From Acidobacteriota bacterium (GTDB taxonomy: Bacteria; Acidobacteriota; JAAYUB01): 64,000 nucleotides of DNA. Below are positions 48,289-57,148 of the stretch, in pieces. The translations under genes were made by a program, and so were the position numbers. Where the stretch lies: positions 63,027 through 127,026 of the forward strand of contig JAGNHB010000007.1 in the NCBI GenBank assembly GCA_018001935.1. Reading direction: 5' to 3'. The number at the start of each line of letters is the position of its first letter. The stretch's first letter is position 1. The notes below the pieces were generated by a model. That model ran no database searches and was not told the origin of the DNA. It saw only the letters and a program-made list of their open reading frames with translations.

Positions 48289-51200
48289 ATGAGAACCAAC
48301 CCCGTGTCTCGCGTGATCCTCTCCCTGGCCCTGGCGGCCTCTTTTTTCCTGTTCCTCCCGGGCCAGTTCGAGAACGCCACCTTCCGGCTGACCCAGTCCA
48401 CCTCGGCCTACGAACTCTGGACCTGCCCCCCCGCCGACCGGGCGTTCAAGGATTCCCCGGTCCCGGCGGCTTCAGGCTCGGAAGTGAGGCTCTACGCCGC
48501 CGCCAACGAGTTCGAGCCCTTCGTGGTGGTGGTCCGGCCCGCGAGCTCGGGGGACGTCACCGCCACGGCGCCGTCCTTCGGTTCCGGGATCACCGCGGAG
48601 ATCTTCCAGGTCCGTTACGTGAACGTGACGACGGCCACCGATTACCTCGGGCGGACCGGGGATTACCCCGACCCGCTGTGGCCGGTTGAATCCGGGGGCA
48701 CCGTGTCGTTGACGGCGGGTCAGAACACCGCCTTCTGGTTCAGCGTCTACGTCCCGAGCCCGACCCCGCCGGGTGACTACACCGCCTCCGTCCGGATCGG
48801 CGGCGTCGCGATCCCCGTCCGGCTGCACGTCTTCAACTTCACCCTCCCCGAGACGCCGAGCGTCGAGTCCCAGATGAACTTCAACCACGAGATCGTCCTG
48901 ACGCGCTACGGCGTCCCGGGGTACGCCGCGGAGTACTGGTTCTACGTGGACAGGATGAAGCAATTCCTCGTCGACCACCGCCTCACGCCGGCCTCGGTGC
49001 TCTGGTCGGGCGGCCTGACCACCAACGGCGCCGCCCCTTACATCGACTACGACTGCAACGGCGCCTTCACGGACAACGACGGCATCTGGGGCTTCGAGGA
49101 CCCCGCCGAGCGCTACCTTTCCGGGACGGGGCTGATGAACGGGACCTTCACCCAGCCCTTCAACGGCGGGGCGGGGTTCCCCTCTTTCATGGCGGCCGGG
49201 ATGCGCAACAACGACGCCTCCGCGGACCAGCGCCCCGACACCTTCTGCAGCCTCACCCGCACCGCCTCGGACTGGTACGCGGCCAACAACCCCACCTCCG
49301 CCTACAACCTGAAGTGGTTCCAGTACGTGGCCGCCATGCGGAACTACCTCAACACGAACGGCTACCTCGCGAAGGCTTACTACTACATCGCCAACGAGCC
49401 CCAGGACCAGGCCGACTACGACGCCGTCGCCTGGTACTCCCGCTACCTCAAGCAGGCGGCCCCCGACCTGAGGCTCATGGTCTCCGAGGAAGCCAAGCCC
49501 GAGATCTTCGACCACGCCAATTACGTCCAGGACCACCAGATCGACATCTGGCTCGCCCACCTCGGCCTGCAGTTCGACCCCGACGTCGCCCGGGAACGGA
49601 TGAAGAACCACGGCGAGGACAGCTGGATCTATTTCCTCAACAGCACCCGCCTGCCCCGTTTCAACCCCGTCACCCTGGACCATCCCGGCGCGGAGGCCAA
49701 ACTGGCCGGCTGGTTCCTGTGGAAGTACCGGCTCCGGGGGATCGCCTACTACGCCTTCAACGGCTGGAGCACGAACCCGTGGACCTCGCCCAACCCCTAC
49801 GGTCAGAACGGGGAGCTTTTCCTGATGTACCCGCCGTCCACCGCCAACGCCAACATCGCCTACGGGGCGAACAACCATCGCTTCGTCCCGTCCATCCGGC
49901 TCGAGCTGCTGAGGGACGGCCTCGAGGACTTCGAGTATTTCCGACGGCTCAACGGCGATGCCCTGCCGCAACCCGACGTCCGCAACGCCGCCGACCCGCA
50001 GGTTGACAAGATCGTCAGCATGCCCGTCGCCTACTCGCGGGACAGCGGCTTCCTCTACAACCTGCGGCGCGTCATCGGCCTCCGGGTCGGCGGCGAGGCC
50101 GCGTCCATCCCGGAGATCGCCCCGGTGTCCGCCCACCCCCGTTCCGACGGCGCCCCCGGGAACTACTACCTCAACTTCCAGGACCCCGCCGGGCAACCCG
50201 CCGACAACCCGCTCATCGTCAACGGCCACACCTATCTGAAGATCGGGAACAACCTCTACGACGCGGGCCTCGGGTACGGCTGGACCCGGTCGTCCGACGT
50301 CCCCTGGTCCAGCTTCTACACCTACTGGGACGAGTGGGTCGAGCCGGAACCGAGAAAACTCCTGGGGAGCGGCATCATCAACGACTGGGGCCGGGAGGAC
50401 GTCTTCGACTTCGACCTGCCCAACGGGACCTACCGGGTCACCGTCCGCGCCGGCTACCGGAGCGGGGTGCGCAAGCACCGGATCCTGGTGGAGGGGACGA
50501 CCTTCCTCGACGACGAGACCACCAACGGCAGCTGGATCACCCGGACGAAAACCGTGACGGTCAAGGACAAGAAACTCACGGTGCAGATGGGGATGTACAA
50601 CGAGATCAGCTTCATCAATTCGCTGGACATCGAGGCTGTCGACGCGGCGCCGCTGCTGTGGACCCGCCCCGGGGAAGCCAGCCTCTGGACGGTGGACGCC
50701 GCCACGGGGGCCTTCCGGAGCGCCAGGGGCTGGACCCTGGGCGGGACGTGGACGGCCTCAGGCTTCACCTCCAACGGCGACGGCACGGGGAACCTCCTTT
50801 GGACGCCCTCGGGCGGTGGCCAGGCCAGCTTGTGGACGATCGACGAATCCACAGGGGGATGGCTCGGCGACCGGGGGTGGGTCACGGGCGGGACGTGGCG
50901 GGCGACCGCTTACCTTCCCCTCGGCGATGGGACCGCCGCCCTGCTCTGGACCCCTTCCGGCGGCGGCAGCGCCAGCCTGTGGCGGGTCGATGCCGGGACT
51001 GGCGCGATCCAGGGCGCCCTCGGGTGGACCGTGGGGGGCACCTGGGCCGCCCAGGGCCTCTCCTCCAATGGCGACGGCACCTGGAACCTCCTCTGGACCC
51101 CCGCCGAGGGCGGGAGCGCCAGCCTTTGGCGCATCGACGCCGTCACGGGGGCCCTCCGGGGCGACTTCGGGTGGTACGGCGCCGGGGACTGGAAGGCCAC

Positions 51201-51435
51201 CGCCTACGCCCCCAACGGGGACGGGACGGGAAGCCTGCTCTGGACGTCCGAGAGCGCAGGGGCCGCCAGCGTGTGGACCATCGACGGCACCACCGGCGCC
51301 TTCCTGGGCGACCGGGGCTGGTCAGTCGGCGGCGGCTGGACGGCCCAGACCTACGCCCCACCCTCCGCCCCCGGCGTGTGCGGCGGGAAATCCTCTTGGG
51401 CAGAATGGCAGGAGAACTGCAATTTGTTGCCTTAA
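48289..51435 (+). CDS. Secreted DUF4091-type putative glycosidase with five C-terminal repeats
   Basis: 1048 residues from ATG 48289 (AGGTGA upstream). A Sec leader (RVILSLALAASFFLFL) is followed by a long beta-rich and barrel-like region that ends with IRLELLRDGLEDFEYFRRL (about 535-560), the DUF4091 signature found in secreted proteins with a glycoside hydrolase-like barrel. A beta-sandwich (about 640-785) resembles carbohydrate-binding modules. From residue 789 five tandem units of 47-49 residues follow, each LLWT..G.ASLW.(I/V)D..TG........GW..GG.W.A......GDGT. They look like blades or strands of a beta structure. Substrate unknown. Confidence 0.78.
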   Translation: MRTNPVSRVILSLALAASFFLFLPGQFENATFRLTQSTSAYELWTCPPADRAFKDSPVPAASGSEVRLYAAANEFEPFVVVVRPASSGDVTATAPSFGSGITAEIFQVRYVNVTTATDYLGRTGDYPDPLWPVESGGTVSLTAGQNTAFWFSVYVPSPTPPGDYTASVRIGGVAIPVRLHVFNFTLPETPSVESQMNFNHEIVLTRYGVPGYAAEYWFYVDRMKQFLVDHRLTPASVLWSGGLTTNGAAPYIDYDCNGAFTDNDGIWGFEDPAERYLSGTGLMNGTFTQPFNGGAGFPSFMAAGMRNNDASADQRPDTFCSLTRTASDWYAANNPTSAYNLKWFQYVAAMRNYLNTNGYLAKAYYYIANEPQDQADYDAVAWYSRYLKQAAPDLRLMVSEEAKPEIFDHANYVQDHQIDIWLAHLGLQFDPDVARERMKNHGEDSWIYFLNSTRLPRFNPVTLDHPGAEAKLAGWFLWKYRLRGIAYYAFNGWSTNPWTSPNPYGQNGELFLMYPPSTANANIAYGANNHRFVPSIRLELLRDGLEDFEYFRRLNGDALPQPDVRNAADPQVDKIVSMPVAYSRDSGFLYNLRRVIGLRVGGEAASIPEIAPVSAHPRSDGAPGNYYLNFQDPAGQPADNPLIVNGHTYLKIGNNLYDAGLGYGWTRSSDVPWSSFYTYWDEWVEPEPRKLLGSGIINDWGREDVFDFDLPNGTYRVTVRAGYRSGVRKHRILVEGTTFLDDETTNGSWITRTKTVTVKDKKLTVQMGMYNEISFINSLDIEAVDAAPLLWTRPGEASLWTVDAATGAFRSARGWTLGGTWTASGFTSNGDGTGNLLWTPSGGGQASLWTIDESTGGWLGDRGWVTGGTWRATAYLPLGDGTAALLWTPSGGGSASLWRVDAGTGAIQGALGWTVGGTWAAQGLSSNGDGTWNLLWTPAEGGSASLWRIDAVTGALRGDFGWYGAGDWKATAYAPNGDGTGSLLWTSESAGAASVWTIDGTTGAFLGDRGWSVGGGWTAQTYAPPSAPGVCGGKSSWAEWQENCNLLP
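50653..51363 (+). repeat. Five tandem 141-147-bp coding repeats
   Basis: Units start at the LLWT codons 50653, 50794, 50941, 51088 and 51235 (spacing 141, 147, 147, 147 bp). All encode the SLW.(I/V)D..TG / GW..GG.W / GDGT pattern at the C-terminus of the DUF4091 protein. Confidence 0.85.
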
Positions 51436-51524
51436 CCTTGGCAGCGGAGGCCGTGGACAGCTTTGATTGGTTCGCAAAAAGTCGGAAAATGAAGAGGAAA
51501 GTGTATGTAAAGCCTTTGTTTGAG

Positions 51525-51545
51525 CCATCGCCCGGAGGGCGATGG
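51525..51545. repeat. 21-bp hairpin repeat, copy 3
   Basis: CCATCGCCC / GGGCGATGG arms with a GGA loop, then TAC and a T-run (TTTTT, 51548-51553), so this copy could terminate transcription from the DUF4091 gene. Confidence 0.75.
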
Positions 51546-51633
51546 TACTTTTTGCGGGACCGTCAACTTTGACATCCCCGTAAACGTCAATTCAACCATA
51601 AAGAACGCAGAGAACACAGAGGAGGATGCGGTC

Positions 51634-53235
51634 ATGAAGCGGTCGGGCACGACACGGAAGGCGTGGGATCAGGCGGGCACGGGGGTTTTGGAAGGCAAAC
51701 GGGTCGTCGTGCGGGCCGGAGCCGGCGACGTAACCCGCTTCGGAGGGTCCCCGGCGTGGCGGGGAATGGTCCTGGCGGCCCTTCTGGCGGCCCTGGCGGC
51801 CACCGCCCTCGCCCAGCGCCCGTGGCCGCCCACGGGGAGCGGCGTGCACGTGTTCAACGACCAGCTCTCCCAGGGGATGAGCGAAGCGCAGGTCGCCTTC
51901 TGCGCCACCCACTACGACGGGACCCAGAAGATGCGCCGCACCGAGGCGGACCGCCTCCGGGCCGTCAACCCGCAGTTCATGATTCTTCACTACCGGCTCG
52001 GCCTGGGGCTGGGCTACCGGGCGCCGGAAGCGGGCTGTTCGCCCACGGGCCCCTGGCTCCACATCATCGACGGCGACTGGACGCAGGAGTGGCCGGGGGA
52101 CTCGGCGGTCCAGGAGGGGTGGTTCTTCCACTGGCCTCCGGGCAGCGAGACCCGCGTCTACAACTGCGACTGGGGGTGGTACCTGATCGACATCGGCTCG
52201 GCGGCCTGGCGGACGTGGTGGTCCGGCGAGGTGGAAGACCAACTGGCTCACAACGACGCCGACGGGATCTTCATGGACAGCTACAGCGTCCCCAACTTCC
52301 TCGGCGGGGCGAGCTACGTCCCCAACCTCCCCGACTACGACCTCGCCTTCGAGAACGCCTGGAAGACCCGGATTCGCGACTACCTGGTCTGGCTAAAGGT
52401 CCGCTTCGCCCACAAGGCCTGGATCGTCCCCAACGTGGCCTCCTGGATCACCGGCCGTGACGACACCGACTATTCGCCTGCGGACGGCATGATGGTGGAG
52501 GGCTTCGCCATGGAGGCGGACGCCAGCCCCTACCCCTTCGACGACTGGCGCCTCTCGATGGACCGCATCGTGGCCGCCACGACCCGCGGGCAGGCCGTCA
52601 TCGGGCAGACCTACGTCACCGGCGCCCAGGAGCGCCTGTTCACCGTGGGGTGTTACCTGCTCTTCAGGGGCGGCCGCTCCTACGTCAACCTCGACATCGA
52701 CCTCGATCCCGAGTGGTGGCCCGAGTACGACATTCCCATCGGCCGCGCCCTCCACGCCGCCGTTTCGTCCATCGACGAACTGGACGCCGACGCCGACCGC
52801 ATCTACCGCCGCGATTTCGACAACGGCCTGGTCCTCGTCAACCCCACCAACCCCTGGGACGGGTCCGGCGTGACCCGGGACGTCGACCTCGGCGCCCCCT
52901 TCCGGCGGGCCTGGGGCAACGGCGGCGGCTTCGTGGGTTCGGACGGCGTCCCCACGGGCACCCTCTTCTACGAGACGGTGACCAGCGTGAACCTGCCGCC
53001 CGCCATGGCTGCCGTCCTCCTCTTCGATCCCGCCCAGCTCGCCGTCGGCGACCTCAACCTGGACGGGCGGGTCGATGCTGCGGACCTGGTGATCCTGGGC
53101 GCCTACCTGGTCGGCTCGGTCTCCCAGGGGACGCCCCCGTTCACGGCACCCCTCACCGCGGCGGACGTCAACCGCGACCTGGCCCGCAACGCCCTCGACT
53201 TGGTCACCCTCGCCGACAGCCTATCTGCAAGATGA
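51634..53235 (+). CDS. Secreted putative glycosidase with C-terminal dockerin-like module
   Basis: 533 residues from ATG 51634, chosen for GAGGAGGAT 8 bp upstream; the hydrophobic export segment (VLAALLAALAATALA) is only at about 47-61, so ATG 51766 is a serious alternative. The core (about 65-460) looks like a TIM-barrel hydrolase of the kind in putative-glycosidase families: HVFNDQLSQG, a DADGIFMDSY strand with acidic residues, VPNVASW and DGMMVEGFAM. The last 65 residues carry two calcium loops, GDLNLDGRVDAADL and ADVNRDLARNALDL, a type I dockerin pattern. It follows the DUF4091 gene and may act on the same polymer. Confidence 0.75.
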   Translation: MKRSGTTRKAWDQAGTGVLEGKRVVVRAGAGDVTRFGGSPAWRGMVLAALLAALAATALAQRPWPPTGSGVHVFNDQLSQGMSEAQVAFCATHYDGTQKMRRTEADRLRAVNPQFMILHYRLGLGLGYRAPEAGCSPTGPWLHIIDGDWTQEWPGDSAVQEGWFFHWPPGSETRVYNCDWGWYLIDIGSAAWRTWWSGEVEDQLAHNDADGIFMDSYSVPNFLGGASYVPNLPDYDLAFENAWKTRIRDYLVWLKVRFAHKAWIVPNVASWITGRDDTDYSPADGMMVEGFAMEADASPYPFDDWRLSMDRIVAATTRGQAVIGQTYVTGAQERLFTVGCYLLFRGGRSYVNLDIDLDPEWWPEYDIPIGRALHAAVSSIDELDADADRIYRRDFDNGLVLVNPTNPWDGSGVTRDVDLGAPFRRAWGNGGGFVGSDGVPTGTLFYETVTSVNLPPAMAAVLLFDPAQLAVGDLNLDGRVDAADLVILGAYLVGSVSQGTPPFTAPLTAADVNRDLARNALDLVTLADSLSAR

Positions 53236-53264
53236 GGACGTATTTGTCCCTTATCCGCGTCCGG

Positions 53265-53335
53265 CTTGGCGGGCTTGGCGCCTTGGCGTGATAGAACGCC
53301 GGAAAATGTCTCGCCAAGGCGCAAAGCTCGCCAAG
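53265..53335. repeat. 24-bp inverted repeat
   Basis: Arms at 53265-53288 and 53312-53335 match at 22 of 24 positions, separated by 23 bp. Built from CTTGGCG/CGCCAAG words, a type scattered in many environmental genomes. It lies between the dockerin gene and mutY. Confidence 0.75.
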
Positions 53336-53451
53336 AAAACGGGCGTTCCGGGAGAGGCGGGGCAACTTTTGAACAGACTGTGTGACCTGCATTTGGACCC
53401 TGGTGGGGTCGAAAGACTCCTTGAGTGCCTTTTGGCATTTGATCGGATGGC

Positions 53452-54708
53452 ATGACGAAGAAGAATCCAGAGAACCTCACTCGACCAACAGAAATAGACC
53501 TTCGGATCGTGGAGGAACTGGTTCGGTGGTTCCGGGCCAACCGGCGGGACTTGCCCTGGCGGGGGGACCCTTCGCCCTACGCTGTATGGGTTTCCGAGAT
53601 CATGCTGCAGCAGACCCAGGTGGCCACCGTTATCCCCTATTTTCATCGTTTCATGGAGAGGTTCCCGACGGTCGGGGACCTGGCCGCCGCTTCGGAAACG
53701 GAGGTCCTCAAAGTCTGGGAGGGGTTGGGGTACTACGCCCGGGCCCGGAACCTCCATCAGGCCGCCCGGGACGTGGTCCGGGACCAAGGAGGGGCCCTTC
53801 CCGCCGATTACGACGTCCTGCGGCAGTTGAAGGGCCTGGGAGGTTACACCGCCGCAGCGGTGGCGTCTATCGCCTTCGGTGTCCCGGTGCCGTCCGTAGA
53901 CGGCAATGTCCTCAGGGTAACGGGACGCCTCTTCGCCATCCGTGAAAATGTGCGGACAGCGGCCGTTCACAAGGCAATCTTCGCCCGCCTGGACCGGATG
54001 ATTCGGTCGGGGAATGCCGACCTTCGTTCCGGCGGGTTCGCCTTCCAACCGGGTGAATTCAACGAGTCTCTCATGGAACTGGGGGCGATGGTCTGCGTCC
54101 CCCGGCAGCCCCGGTGCCCCGCCTGCCCGCTCGAATCGTTCTGCGAGGCCCGGAAAGCGGGCCTGGAAGTCGAACTGCCGCTGAAAACCCCGAAGCCGGC
54201 GGTCCCGCTGCGCCACGCGGTCTGCCTCCTGGCGACGGACGGAGACCGGGTCCTGGTTCGCCGCCGCGCGTCCCGCGGCCTTTTCGGCGGCCTGTGGGAG
54301 TTCCCTTGGGCCGAGGTGGCCGACACCGAGGACGGAGGGCCAACCGCATTCAGGAAGAAAGAAAACAGCAATCAAGTCGAGGGTGATGGGTCACGGGTAC
54401 CGGGGTTGGAAACGGAAGCCTTCGTCCTGGTGCGATTGATGGAATCGGCCGGCTGCGGGGGCACCCCGCGACCGCTCGGGACCGTCGAGCAGGCCTACAG
54501 CCACTTCCGGCTCCGGATGAGATGTTACGTGCTGAATGTCGGCACCGCTGAACACCTGTCCTGCTTATCCAGAATCGGAAAAGGATGCGAAAGAGAGGAG
54601 CCTCGTTTGGAAGGTCGCGGGGAGTTTCTGTCCTGGGTCCCGTTCGCGGAGGCCCGTTCCCTGCCCTTCCACGGTATCGCCCGCAAGGCCCTCGCGTTCA
54701 TCGGTTGA
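53452..54708 (+). CDS. mutY: Adenine DNA glycosylase
   Basis: 418 residues. MutY removes adenine opposite 8-oxoguanine. The catalytic Glu49 is in SEIMLQQTQ and Asp150 in PSVDGNV; the helix-hairpin-helix is LKGLGGYTAAAVASIAFG. Four cysteines for the 4Fe-4S cluster are Cys215, Cys222, Cys225 and Cys231 with the exact C-x6-C-x2-C-x5-C spacing. The C-terminal NUDIX-like 8-oxoG recognition domain (about 240-418) includes a less conserved insert (EDGGPTAFRKKENSNQ). The gene stands alone after a 216-bp repeat-bearing gap. Confidence 0.94.
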   Translation: MTKKNPENLTRPTEIDLRIVEELVRWFRANRRDLPWRGDPSPYAVWVSEIMLQQTQVATVIPYFHRFMERFPTVGDLAAASETEVLKVWEGLGYYARARNLHQAARDVVRDQGGALPADYDVLRQLKGLGGYTAAAVASIAFGVPVPSVDGNVLRVTGRLFAIRENVRTAAVHKAIFARLDRMIRSGNADLRSGGFAFQPGEFNESLMELGAMVCVPRQPRCPACPLESFCEARKAGLEVELPLKTPKPAVPLRHAVCLLATDGDRVLVRRRASRGLFGGLWEFPWAEVADTEDGGPTAFRKKENSNQVEGDGSRVPGLETEAFVLVRLMESAGCGGTPRPLGTVEQAYSHFRLRMRCYVLNVGTAEHLSCLSRIGKGCEREEPRLEGRGEFLSWVPFAEARSLPFHGIARKALAFIG

Positions 54709-54867
54709 TCGGGCCGCCGGGCCGACCGCCCGGACCTCGCGCGACAGGTCTGACGCAAAGACGCGAAGCCTCATTCCGATTCGGTCTGACAGCAAGACCT
54801 TGCACGTTCACCGTTCATTGCGTTCTCTGTGTTCCTTGCGGCCACTCCCCGGCATACTGGCGCCCTA
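54709..54867. other. Intergenic patch with dispersed repeat words
   Basis: Carries GACGCAAAGACGCGAAG (about 54749-54765) and GCGTTCTCTGTGTTCCTTGCG (54820-54840), words seen in dispersed intergenic repeats. A related word in the other orientation is at 51600-51622. No gene is visible. Confidence 0.5.
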
Positions 54868-57129
54868 TTAGCGCCGGCGGAATCCGCTGAAGCCGGAAGG
54901 CACCTGCATCGGGGCCGTGCGCAGGTTCTGCATGCGGGCGTCGCCCAGCATCCGGCCCAGGTTCTCCCGCTCCAGGTTGTGCAGGCCTTCCCCCCCGGCC
55001 CCGGGGGCCACCGGTTTCCACCCCTTGCCGTCGTGAGCTTCCCAGCCGTTCTCCCCGCGGCGGTAGACCTGGCCGTCCCGTCCCGCGAAGAGGTTCTCGG
55101 GCCGTGCGCCCGTGAGCCCGGAGGGCCCGAGCCCGCCGTGGCGCCAGGCCTCGAACTGCTGCCGCCACTGCTGGAGCTGGGGGTTGTTCCGGATGACGTT
55201 GGCGGACCACTGCTGGTACTGGTCGCGGTAGAACGGGACGACCGGCACCCAGACGGCCCAGCCGCCCATGCCCGTCCACCAGGGGGCCCAGAAGTCGTCG
55301 GTGCCGCCGCGGTAGTCCCAGCCCCACCACCCGGGGCCCCAGCCGGGGGCTTCCACCACCGCGCAGGTCCAGGTCCACCCGCCGTGGGAGCCGGAATACA
55401 GCTCCACGCCGTAGCCCCACGTCCAGGGCCTGGGGTACCAGAAGGACCCGACCCAGGGGGCGTAGACCCACCCCGTCCCGTAGACGACGGTCTCGTCCGG
55501 GCAGACGTAGGACCCGAGGTAACCGGGCAGGTACCCCACCCAGATCTCGTCGGGGGTGACGTTGTAGACGTTGACGTAGGTCACGGGGTGGACGGGGGAA
55601 GAGGGCGGGATCTCGTACACGGCCGGGGGAACGGCGTCCGCCGCCTCCCAGGGGCCGTCCGGCGAGGCGGCGCGGAACCAGACGCCGTTGCGGACCGCGT
55701 AGAAGTTGGCCGCGTCCACGCGGACCACCGGGATGTCCGCGTTGACGGCGTACTGGAGGGACGTCCCGTCGATGGCGACGAAACGGGGGTCCCCGTCGTA
55801 GTTCACGTCCGTCCGGGCCTCCTTGCGTTTCACCACGGCGGTCTGAGGGATGGAGCCCGCGATGAGGGCCTCCCGGGACTGGGGCGTGGAGGGGATGGAG
55901 GCCAGGACGTACCCCTTCGGGTCGTTCTCGGGGATCCGGAGGAAGTCCTCGGGGAGGTCGGCGCCCGGGACGTAGGCCCAGGGGCCGTCGAGCGCGGGGG
56001 CGGCGAACCACCGCCCGGAGAGCAGCAGGTAGTACCGGGCGCCCGGGGGGTCGAAGAAGAGCGCGTTGGGGGAGTTGGAGACTTCCTGGAGAGCCGTCCC
56101 CGCAATGGGGCGAAAACGCACGTCGCCGTCGGTCTGGACCAGTTCCGCGGGGACGGTGCTGACCCGGACCCGGGAGATGACGGTCTCCGTTCGGGGGGCG
56201 TCCGGGACCGGGGCCACGGCCGTCGCCGGGGAGTCCCCCGCCGGCCCGGCGGTCGCGGGGGGCGCCGTCGAAGGGGCCCCCTTCAGCGTCCGGCTCGCGG
56301 CGGCCCGCTCGTCCCGGAGCTTTGAGAGGAGGGCGTCCAGGGTTTCGGTCGAGCCGGTGACGGTCTCCCAGGGTCCTTCGATCTGCCCGGCGGCGAGCCA
56401 GACCCCGGGCAGGTGCAGGAAGAAGCGCTTCGCGCCGGGGTCGAACACGAGGGTGGACCGGGTGTTGACGACCCGCAGCCACCCCGTCTCCCCGAGGGGC
56501 CGGAGCGCCGGCGTTCCGTCGACGAGGACGAGGGCCGTCGGTTCCTTGCAGTAATAGATCCGGGGGGGGTCGTTCCGGACGGTGGTCTTCCGCGTCTTCA
56601 GCCGGACCTGCGAGGTAGCGAGGGCGGTTTCCAGCCGGTCCAGGGAGAACGTGTGCGGGAACTGGGGAAGGCTGTCGGCGAGGGTCTGCTCGAAGGCGGT
56701 CCCGTCGTCGAAGAGGGTCGGGAACGAGACCTTCTCCAGGCGCATGGCCTGGATGGTGACCATGCGATGCTCCCGGTCCGTCAGGGTGCGGGCCGAGAAC
56801 CACCCCACCCCGAAGGCGTCGCGGTACCCCTGGGACGCGTCGTCGTCGCCCGGTTTGACGGCCCCCGTTTTCTCCCGGGGGACCTTCACCGAGAGCGCCG
56901 CCCTGAACTTCAGCAGGGTGCCTTCCCAACTCTCCACCTGAGGCGGGTAGAAGCTGATCCGTGCGGTCCCGGAGGTGATGATTTTCGGCCAGCCGCCGTC
57001 GGGCGGTGAGACGACCTCGGCGCCGGTCCCCGATGGATCCTGGGGCGCGGCCGCCAGGGACAACCAGGCGCAGACGAAAACAAACCACCCCGCGCCTGCC
57101 CGGCAGGCGGAACGGTGCCTCGGGGTCAT
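54868..57129 (-). CDS. Exported Trp/Gly-rich protein of unknown function
   Basis: 753 residues with a Sec leader (WFVFVCAWLSLAAA). The middle holds repeated modules: a block ending GVWLAAGQIEGPWETV near 245, GRWFAAPALDGPWAYV near 395 and GVWFRAASPDGPWEAA near 520, all of the form G.WF.A....GPW. A Tyr/Trp/Gly-rich stretch follows (PGYLGSYVCPDETVVYGTGW, then WYPRPWTWGYG). Proteins of this plan occur in several environmental phyla without a known role, some named carbohydrate-binding by similarity. ATG 57129 follows GGGAGG. ackA lies upstream on the same strand, 19 bp away. Confidence 0.75.
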   Translation of the reverse strand: MTPRHRSACRAGAGWFVFVCAWLSLAAAPQDPSGTGAEVVSPPDGGWPKIITSGTARISFYPPQVESWEGTLLKFRAALSVKVPREKTGAVKPGDDDASQGYRDAFGVGWFSARTLTDREHRMVTIQAMRLEKVSFPTLFDDGTAFEQTLADSLPQFPHTFSLDRLETALATSQVRLKTRKTTVRNDPPRIYYCKEPTALVLVDGTPALRPLGETGWLRVVNTRSTLVFDPGAKRFFLHLPGVWLAAGQIEGPWETVTGSTETLDALLSKLRDERAAASRTLKGAPSTAPPATAGPAGDSPATAVAPVPDAPRTETVISRVRVSTVPAELVQTDGDVRFRPIAGTALQEVSNSPNALFFDPPGARYYLLLSGRWFAAPALDGPWAYVPGADLPEDFLRIPENDPKGYVLASIPSTPQSREALIAGSIPQTAVVKRKEARTDVNYDGDPRFVAIDGTSLQYAVNADIPVVRVDAANFYAVRNGVWFRAASPDGPWEAADAVPPAVYEIPPSSPVHPVTYVNVYNVTPDEIWVGYLPGYLGSYVCPDETVVYGTGWVYAPWVGSFWYPRPWTWGYGVELYSGSHGGWTWTCAVVEAPGWGPGWWGWDYRGGTDDFWAPWWTGMGGWAVWVPVVPFYRDQYQQWSANVIRNNPQLQQWRQQFEAWRHGGLGPSGLTGARPENLFAGRDGQVYRRGENGWEAHDGKGWKPVAPGAGGEGLHNLERENLGRMLGDARMQNLRTAPMQVPSGFSGFRRR

Positions 57130-57148
57130 GGAAACCTCCCTTGCCTTT

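Noticed and set aside
50653-51363. The five tandem coding repeats as a CRISPR array
   Set aside because: Units are 141-147 bp, fully coding in one frame and differ throughout; there are no constant repeats with variable spacers.
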